Of a stretch of 64,000 nt of DNA, positions 58,098 to 64,000 are shown one piece after another. Source of the DNA: Paenibacillus_T sp033239625. Lineage in GTDB: Bacteria > Bacillota > Bacilli > Paenibacillales > Paenibacillaceae. Positions within the stretch are counted from its first letter, which is position 1. Each line of letters begins with the position of its first letter. The notes beneath the pieces are model-generated. The model saw nothing but the letters and a program-made list of their open reading frames with translations, was not told where the DNA came from and did no database searches. The position numbers and the translations under genes are program-made. The stretch spans positions 124,001 to 188,000 of the forward strand of contig NZ_BTCK01000004.1 in NCBI RefSeq assembly GCF_033239625.1, in the 5' to 3' direction.

Positions 58098-59192
58098 TTA
58101 CCGCTGTCGAGCACTTTTCACGCCGAGAATCACCAACATGACGAGCGGGATGCCAAGCTGCATGGGAAGATGTACGACATACGGCGATAGCTCCAGCCCT
58201 TCAATGCTATGCTCCGCGAACGAAGTCGCGATTCTGATCGACAGAATCGCTACAAGGCATGCGACAGGAAATACAGATTCGCGATATGGAATTCGAACCA
58301 GATGCTCCACTCCCTTAAGCGCCCCGAATAGGAATAGAGAAGCTTTCACAAGAATAGTGATGAACATGACGAACACAACCATCATTTCCATCCGTTCGAA
58401 GAAATAGCCGAAAGCAATGTCCCTTATCGTAAGCAAGTAAGGAAAATTCGTTCGCTCCTTCATTTTCTCGCCTAATGTGATCGTCTCGAGAACGGCTGTG
58501 CCTACCAGAATCATTCCGGACAATCCGATAGCACCCATGGACATGAAACCCACTCGTTTAGCTGGCGCTGCATACCGAATGAATACGAGAATGACGATCA
58601 ATTCGCCGAATGGAAACGTAAGCAGCGTCGGGAAGATCGATGTGACGACCGGTTCTATGCCGTCCCCTAGAATAGGCTTTAAATTGTTGAATTCATAATC
58701 GCGGTCTATCAACAGCAGCACGCATAGCACGAAGAGAATACCCATAATAATCGGGAATAATAGCTCTGCCGTGCGAACAATGGTGCTTAAGCCAAGTCCG
58801 ATCATATAAGCGGAGACCAACATAAATGAGAATGCAAGCACTTCGATCGGTGTGTGATCCAGCACGGCACTTGCTAATAACTCAAGGAAATCGCGTAATA
58901 CGCGTGCAGCAACGTAGAGGAAATAGATAACATACAGAAGAATGACGACGCTCCCGAGCCAGCGTCCGAACGACAATTGGACAAGCTCGAATAGATCGGA
59001 CTCCGGCCGTCTTGCTTGCAGCAGCCGATATATAGCGAATATGCCCATTCCGAATATAGTGGCTGCAGCGATCGAGATCCAGGCATCCTGCTTCGCCGAA
59101 TGTCCGACATTCATTACGATGGCGCTTCCCAGTTCGAACAACACAATAAGGGCGAATAACTGCCATGGAGAGATGGTTAACTTTGTTTTCAT
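58098..59192 (-). CDS. GerB-family spore germination permease
   Basis: The ATG at 59192 follows GGAGGCAGGGGA; 364 residues. An in-frame extension to 59537 is rejected because it is out of register with the small gene upstream and not family-like. About ten membrane segments, with ISPWQLFALIVLFELGSAIV, FPTLLTFPFGELIVILVFI and LTIRDIAFGYFFERMEMM as in the endospore germination permease family. Members are related to amino acid permeases and bind the germinant. It is 13 bases upstream of the GerA gene. Confidence 0.94.
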   Translation of the reverse strand: MKTKLTISPWQLFALIVLFELGSAIVMNVGHSAKQDAWISIAAATIFGMGIFAIYRLLQARRPESDLFELVQLSFGRWLGSVVILLYVIYFLYVAARVLRDFLELLASAVLDHTPIEVLAFSFMLVSAYMIGLGLSTIVRTAELLFPIIMGILFVLCVLLLIDRDYEFNNLKPILGDGIEPVVTSIFPTLLTFPFGELIVILVFIRYAAPAKRVGFMSMGAIGLSGMILVGTAVLETITLGEKMKERTNFPYLLTIRDIAFGYFFERMEMMVVFVMFITILVKASLFLFGALKGVEHLVRIPYRESVFPVACLVAILSIRIATSFAEHSIEGLELSPYVVHLPMQLGIPLVMLVILGVKSARQR

Positions 59193-59407
59193 TCCCCTGC
59201 CTCCGCGCGAGTATGAACCCGATTCGTCCGCGTGCGCCAATCCTTCCAAATGCAATAAGCCAAGCCGATGCCATAAATGCCTATTTGAAAATAAGTGTTG
59301 CTGATATTCAACACTGCGAAGTCTTTCTTCCCGAGGCCAATAAAATCGATCAGAAAGATGAACGCGAACATTGCGCAAGTTAATGATAAGAAAACAGCCG
59401 TAAACAT
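59189..59407 (-). CDS. Small two-segment membrane protein leading the ger operon
   Basis: 72 residues from the ATG at 59407; TTGGAGG lies about 12 bases upstream. The stop overlaps the GerB start as ATGA, so the two are translationally coupled. Two hydrophobic stretches are seen (MFTAVFLSLTCAMFAFIFLIDFI and YFQIGIYGIGLAYCIW), then a basic tail with WRTRTNRVHTR. Its topology resembles the short GerD- or GerE-type accessory proteins only in size; more likely it is one of the small fourth subunits known for some receptors. No family is recognised. Confidence 0.65.
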   Translation of the reverse strand: MFTAVFLSLTCAMFAFIFLIDFIGLGKKDFAVLNISNTYFQIGIYGIGLAYCIWKDWRTRTNRVHTRAEAGE

Positions 59408-59518
59408 TTCGTTTGCCCACCTCCAAGCGAAAAAATGATGTTTGTGACAGTGTTCCACTCCAGATCCTAAAATATGTATAAATAGAATGTTGTTCCACTT
59501 GCCGTTCTGTGCCCCAAA

Positions 59519-59553
59519 CAAAAAAAGAAGCATCCACCTTCGAATGCTTCTTG
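59519..59553 (-). terminator. Terminator of the CE12-PL11 gene
   Basis: On the minus strand AAGAAGCAT...ATGCTTCTT forms a 9-bp stem with a TTTTTT exit, some 66 bases past the stop at 59619. Confidence 0.75.
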
Positions 59554-59618
59554 CTAGTTAATTGCGTACTATCTTATCCAATGCATCAGCTATGCACATC
59601 AGTAGCAATGCATCTGAA

Positions 59619-62600
59619 TTACTTATTGACCTTTACAACCATTATTGAGCTTTCCGTCACACCGGCTTCGTTAATAAGCTCAACACGATATTCGTAAGTG
59701 CCCTTCGCGCGGCCCGTAATAACGGTTGCTGCGGTTTGTGCTGCAGGCGTCTTCGCCGTCAGCGATTGCGTATCAATGAGTACGCCGTTCTCATACAGCT
59801 TGTAGCTCGTGGCGTTTGTTCCCCACCACATGTTAGTCGTTACTGTATAATCACCGTTTCCATCCCAGTTGTCATTGGAAAGCGCCGGTTTGCCTGGCGA
59901 TGCGTCCTTCACTGTAACCGTCAATGGTGAACACGCTGTCGTTCCCCATGAGTTAATCAGCTCGCAAGTATACGTATACTTGCCGTTCGCCTTGCCGCTA
60001 ACGGATGCAACCGCAGTCTGGGCTGTCGGCGAATTGTCCGTCAGCTTCTTCGTATCGATGAGTACACCGTTCTCGTACAGCTTATAAGTGGAACCATTAT
60101 AGCCGTACCACATATTCATCGTAATATTGTAGCTTCCGTCCAAGAGGCCCGTATCATAGCCGTTGTCGCTCGAGAGCACTGGTTTGCCAGGAGCACCCAT
60201 CGCTTTCTCTTCCGCTTGCGCAGCCGTATATTGAATGCGCGGTGCAGAAGGAAGCGTCATGCCTGCTCCGAGGTAGAAACTTGTATGCGGCGGTTGATTA
60301 TAACCGCTGTTCTGCCATGCAACTCCCAAGCGATATACCGGATCTTGCATCAGTGTACGAATCCGATAATCCGTCCTATCCGCTGTCGTATAGACTCGCA
60401 TTTCGGAGCTGTCCGCCGAACGCCAGATGACTTCTTCGCGCCAGTCGCCGAACAGATCGGCTTGCAGCATAGGATTGCCCTTCGTCGAGTTATTCGACAG
60501 CGTGCCCGTTGCCGTGAAGATGTTCTCCGTTGTTTTCGTTTCATAGTTCCACTTGTCGATCTTGCCGACGCCGGATTTAACCGTCGTATCCCACTTGTGG
60601 TCGAGCAGCTCGCGGAGCGGATCGCCATCCCACCAAATCGCGAAGTTCGTCGATGATGGAATATTCGTGCTGATAAGCTCGCCTTGTGCGTTGTACAAGC
60701 CAGTAAGCTGGACCTGCTGCTCGTCTGTCACCGTTGTTGCCCACATTTCTTCACCGATGTAGTTCGGATCAAGATCGGCCGACAAGCCGCGGCCCGTATC
60801 GATGCCTGTACGCACACCCCAAATGATCTCGCCGGTAGCCGCGTCATGCATCTCCAAGCCATAAGCAGAGTCGGTATGCTCATGGACGTCGAACACTTCA
60901 AGGCCTGGACGCGTTGGATCAAGGTCGCCGAAATGCATCGCATCGCCATGCCCTAAGCCCGTCGTGTAGATCGCTTCGCCATTATCGTCAATCGTGAGCG
61001 ACCCGAACATAATCTCATCTTTGCCGTCCCGATCCACATCGCCGACCGACATATTATGATTGCCTTGCGCGGTGTAGATGCTGCCGTTCTCAACCTCATT
61101 CGTGTCGAACTTCCAACGCTTCGCCAGCTTGCCATTCGCGAAGTCGAAGGCAGCAATAACGGTACGTGTATAATAGCCGCGGCTGAAAATTACGCTTGGA
61201 TGTTCGCCATCCAAGTACGCCACCGACGCAAGGAAACGGTCTACGCGATTGCCATAAGCATCTCCCCATGCGCTTACATCGCCGCGCGGCGGATCATAAT
61301 AGACCGTCGACACCGCCCCGCCTGTCAAACCGTTGAACACCGTCAAGAATTCATCGCCCAACAGCACATAACCCGAGCTGTTGCGATAGTCCTTCGAAGC
61401 ATCGCCAATTACTTTGCCTTGGCCGTCAATCGTGCCGTCGGCCGTTTTCAGTACAACCTCTGCTTTGCCATCGCCATCCAGGTCATACACCATGAACGGG
61501 GAATAGTGGGCGCCCGCGCGGATGTTCGGACCAAGATTGACGCGCCATAGACGCGTGCCATCCATTCGGTATGCATCCATATAGACGATGCCTGTGTAGC
61601 CAGCCTGCGAGTTGTCCTTCGCATTGGAAGGCGACCACAGCATCACAATCTCATATTGGCCATCGCCATCCAGGTCGCCAACGCTTGCATCGCCAGCGCT
61701 GTACGTGTAAGGTTGTCCATCCTTCGTATACGCATCAGCCGGTTTCTGCAGCGGGATCGACAAGTACTGCTTCGACCATACGCCGAACGCCTTCGTTGCA
61801 GGGTTCTCTACGTTATTCAACACCTGTGTGATCCGGTATTGCGACTGCTCCGTACCGCCTGCATCGAGATAGTTCGTGCTGCTCGTAATCGGGGTCGCAT
61901 TAAGCTTCACGCCGTCACGATAGACGTTGAACGCAATCGTGTCAGGATCAAGTCCAAGCATGCGCCATCCGATATATACGCCGTCCTGCTGCTTCACAGC
62001 AACCGGACTGCGATCCAAATATTCCATATTGCGATAGAGCGTCGTCACGGCTTGCGTAATAAGGACGCTCGACTGTGCCGAGATGCCGCCTGCATTAATC
62101 GATGCTACTTTGTAGTAGTAAGGAACGGTCGTCAGTACCGTCGTATCGGTGTAATTCCATTCCTTCGTTTTGCCAATCAGCTTGAATGGTCCATCGGCCT
62201 TGGATGCGCGATATACGTTGTAGGCTCTTGCCTTATCCGAACCTGTCCACTCGATCGTCACGCTGTTCTTGCCAATCGACTGTACCTTCAGGTCGCTTGG
62301 TACTGGCGCAAGCGCTACCGCCGGATCAATCGTCGAGATGGAGAGCTCATTCGAAGCTACAGACTCGAATCCCGTATTATCTACCGCAGTTACGGTATAA
62401 ACATACTGCTGTCCTACATCGCCTGTCGTATCGCGGAACGTCGTCGTTCCCGATATTTCGCCGAGCAGTTCAGCAGTTGAAGCATCTGCTGCCTTGCGAT
62501 AGACTCGGTATGTCGCAGCGCCGTCAATTCCTGTCCAAGACAGCTGCGTCTCTACTGGATCGCGATCAACTTGAAGCTCGTCCAGCTTCAGTGCTGTTGG

Positions 62601-64000
62601 CGCCAGCAGGATCGGCGTAATTTCAAGACCATTCAAATGTGCGGTCTGGCCGCTGATGATAAAGTTCATTTGGCCGTCTTTCACCGCGACATTGTTGTAC
62701 ACTTTCTCCGCAATGTTTTCTTTGCCCGAGGAGATCGTGCCGTAATCTTTGCCTTCAATAACGACATTCGTGCGGGTAGAACCAATCCAGTCACCTGTAT
62801 ACGATTTGACAGAATAGTAGCCATTCGGCAGATCGACCTTAAACTCATACGAAGCGCCGAAGTACGCCACGAAGTCTCGGCGCAGAGCATCTGTAGCTGA
62901 ACCGCGGTCGCGATCGATCATGCCCGTGCTATTCGTGAGACCGTAACCCCGTTCAGGCGTATACAACACGCTTCGCGTCACTTCTGTATAGCCTTCTGCA
63001 ACCGGAGCGCCTACCGGGCCAAAATCGTATTTGTACTTCGCTGACTTCGTATCAATCGTGACCTCATCCGAAGGAACCGATTCGCCGGCGCCGTTCACGC
63101 CCGTTACGCGAACCGTATACGACTGACCTTCCGACATGCCGCCCATCGTGAAGCCGGCAACCGTTGCTGTGCCTACCATTTGGTAAGAAGACTCGGGATC
63201 GGAAGCGAGTTTACGATAGATTTTGTAAATATCAGCTGCATCATCGGCATTCCACTTCAGCACCGCACCTGCGTTGCTGACGCTGCCTGCGGCCAACCCT
63301 TCAATCTTCGCAGGTGCATGGGCCGGGAGCTCGGCTTCCTTAACCGACTGCGCTAGCGGCAGGTCCAGCTGCTGGATACCACCTGCTAGCAAGCGTGCAA
63401 GCTGAATAGCGCCGTATTCTTGGAAGTGTGTATTGTCGGCTGAACCGGTTGGGAACGCTTGGTACACGCCTGGATCCGTATAGAGGAATACGGACGTCGT
63501 CGCTGCATAACCGATCGAATTGTAGTAGTCGATGCTAAGCGCGCTAAGGTCTACCAACGCGACGTGTTTGTCAGCCGCAGCTTCCTTCATCGCTTGAACA
63601 TATTCAGGGAAGCTGACATTGAACTTGCCTGCATCGGCGTTATAGTCGCGGCGGCCCATCGGCGTTACTAGAATCGGAATCGCTCCGCGCTGCAGCGCGC
63701 CTTCGACGTAGTAATTCTCAAGATAGCTCTTATAATCGGCCGGCGATGCATAACGCTCCGGAATGCTGATCGTCGCATCGTTATGACCGAATTGAACGAG
63801 GAAATAGTCGCCTGGCTTCAGTGCGCGCAGCACATTATCCAGTCGTCCCTCGGTAATGAAGTTCTTCGTGCTGCGGCCGCCAATTGCTTGGTTGCTGAAT
63901 GCTACATCGTTATTGAAGTATCTTGGCAGCATCTGGCCCCAGCCTGCTTGCGGCTCCCAATAAGGATCGTACGTCTGAACGGTAGAGTCGCCGGCGATAT
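59619..64000 (-). CDS. Secreted rhamnogalacturonan acetylesterase (CE12) - rhamnogalacturonan lyase (PL11) fusion, 5' end outside window
   Basis: Partial: the frame stays open to the right edge, and IAGDSTVQTY sits 20-odd residues before the first ATG at 63932, so the true start is off the edge. Visible order: CE12 SGNH esterase (GDST, GGRSTKNF, GHND and DNTHF with the catalytic Ser, Asn, Asp and His); fibronectin III; a beta-sandwich with KYDFGPVGAP and TGDWIGSTRTNV, typical of bacterial RG acetylesterases; two fibronectin III domains; PL11 lyase (62060-60200, with DVDRDGKDEIMFGS and WREEVIWRSADSSEMR); and two 65-residue C-terminal repeats with YKLYENGVLIDT, as in bacillar chitinases. Deacetylation and backbone lysis of rhamnogalacturonan I are combined. 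Confidence 0.93.
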   Translation of the reverse strand, partial: IAGDSTVQTYDPYWEPQAGWGQMLPRYFNNDVAFSNQAIGGRSTKNFITEGRLDNVLRALKPGDYFLVQFGHNDATISIPERYASPADYKSYLENYYVEGALQRGAIPILVTPMGRRDYNADAGKFNVSFPEYVQAMKEAAADKHVALVDLSALSIDYYNSIGYAATTSVFLYTDPGVYQAFPTGSADNTHFQEYGAIQLARLLAGGIQQLDLPLAQSVKEAELPAHAPAKIEGLAAGSVSNAGAVLKWNADDAADIYKIYRKLASDPESSYQMVGTATVAGFTMGGMSEGQSYTVRVTGVNGAGESVPSDEVTIDTKSAKYKYDFGPVGAPVAEGYTEVTRSVLYTPERGYGLTNSTGMIDRDRGSATDALRRDFVAYFGASYEFKVDLPNGYYSVKSYTGDWIGSTRTNVVIEGKDYGTISSGKENIAEKVYNNVAVKDGQMNFIISGQTAHLNGLEITPILLAPTALKLDELQVDRDPVETQLSWTGIDGAATYRVYRKAADASTAELLGEISGTTTFRDTTGDVGQQYVYTVTAVDNTGFESVASNELSISTIDPAVALAPVPSDLKVQSIGKNSVTIEWTGSDKARAYNVYRASKADGPFKLIGKTKEWNYTDTTVLTTVPYYYKVASINAGGISAQSSVLITQAVTTLYRNMEYLDRSPVAVKQQDGVYIGWRMLGLDPDTIAFNVYRDGVKLNATPITSSTNYLDAGGTEQSQYRITQVLNNVENPATKAFGVWSKQYLSIPLQKPADAYTKDGQPYTYSAGDASVGDLDGDGQYEIVMLWSPSNAKDNSQAGYTGIVYMDAYRMDGTRLWRVNLGPNIRAGAHYSPFMVYDLDGDGKAEVVLKTADGTIDGQGKVIGDASKDYRNSSGYVLLGDEFLTVFNGLTGGAVSTVYYDPPRGDVSAWGDAYGNRVDRFLASVAYLDGEHPSVIFSRGYYTRTVIAAFDFANGKLAKRWKFDTNEVENGSIYTAQGNHNMSVGDVDRDGKDEIMFGSLTIDDNGEAIYTTGLGHGDAMHFGDLDPTRPGLEVFDVHEHTDSAYGLEMHDAATGEIIWGVRTGIDTGRGLSADLDPNYIGEEMWATTVTDEQQVQLTGLYNAQGELISTNIPSSTNFAIWWDGDPLRELLDHKWDTTVKSGVGKIDKWNYETKTTENIFTATGTLSNNSTKGNPMLQADLFGDWREEVIWRSADSSEMRVYTTADRTDYRIRTLMQDPVYRLGVAWQNSGYNQPPHTSFYLGAGMTLPSAPRIQYTAAQAEEKAMGAPGKPVLSSDNGYDTGLLDGSYNITMNMWYGYNGSTYKLYENGVLIDTKKLTDNSPTAQTAVASVSGKANGKYTYTCELINSWGTTACSPLTVTVKDASPGKPALSNDNWDGNGDYTVTTNMWWGTNATSYKLYENGVLIDTQSLTAKTPAAQTAATVITGRAKGTYEYRVELINEAGVTESSIMVVKVNK

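Noticed and set aside
59193..59537. N-terminal extension of the GerB protein
   Set aside because: The added sequence lies in another frame over the small membrane protein and is hydrophilic and not family-like; the ATG at 59192 with GGAGG gives the usual 364 residues.

Overview
The window looks like a chromosomal segment of a spore-forming, plant-polysaccharide-degrading Firmicute, most probably Paenibacillus or a close relative. The reasons are strong AGGAGG-type ribosome binding sites, frequent GTG and TTG starts, a GerA-type spore germination operon, LplABC-type ABC transporters without their own ATPase, a membrane-anchored AraC regulator of the YesS/YtdP kind, and very large secreted multi-domain pectinases. 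No genus-level marker (rRNA) is present, so the placement is inference.

Layout. 1-5.7 kb: a partial aldose 1-epimerase, a lipoprotein serpin, an SDR, a nitroreductase with an Rrf2 regulator, a degenerate methyltransferase and a 44-residue orphan protein. 5.8-9.5 kb: the lactate utilization operon lutA-lutB-lutC-lutR. 9.85-10.18 kb: a 51-bp tandem hairpin repeat array. 10.2-12.1 kb: a DeoR regulator, an ASRT-family protein and a small membrane protein. 12.5-16.0 kb: a three-gene intracellular mannan operon (GH113 mannanase, AGE-family 2-epimerase, GH130 phosphorylase). 16.1-27.0 kb: an eight-gene pectin/rhamnogalacturonan operon on the minus strand (two permeases, GH105, GH43, solute-binding lipoprotein, GH28, GH43, GH28), preceded by its probable AraC regulator. 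29.7-35.4 kb: a giant secreted pectate lyase-pectin methylesterase. 35.9-38.2 kb: kduI-deoR-kduD. 38.3-46.8 kb: mixed housekeeping genes (HAD phosphatase, a ywnA/ywnB-like pair, VanW protein, Sfp-type transferase, VOC protein) plus a GH28-like beta-helix protein. 46.9-55.3 kb: CE7 esterase, DUF3885-like protein, a double-GH43 protein, a broken phyH/araC pair, an AraC regulator and two Gfo/Idh/MocA oxidoreductases. 55.4-59.4 kb: a ger operon. 59.6 kb to the right edge: a secreted CE12-PL11 rhamnogalacturonan acetylesterase-lyase, cut by the window edge.

How it works together (inference from families). Outside the cell, the pectate lyase-methylesterase attacks homogalacturonan and the acetylesterase-lyase attacks rhamnogalacturonan I. 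Oligomers enter through the lipoprotein and two permeases, powered by an ATPase encoded elsewhere. GH105, GH28 and GH43 enzymes, none with a signal peptide, finish them in the cytoplasm. KduI and KduD act on the released unsaturated galacturonate; the later kinase and aldolase are not here. Mannan oligomers are handled in parallel by cleavage, epimerization and phosphorolysis.

The least ordinary items are structural. They are a 51-bp satellite with alternating A/B units, a perfect 26-bp inverted repeat inside the GH130 gene, a divergent phyH/araC pair joined by an apparent deletion, two secreted proteins that each join a pectin esterase to a pectin lyase, and matched dyad operators in front of the ywnA-like and ywnB-like genes. 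I found no single convincing new defence or mobile system.
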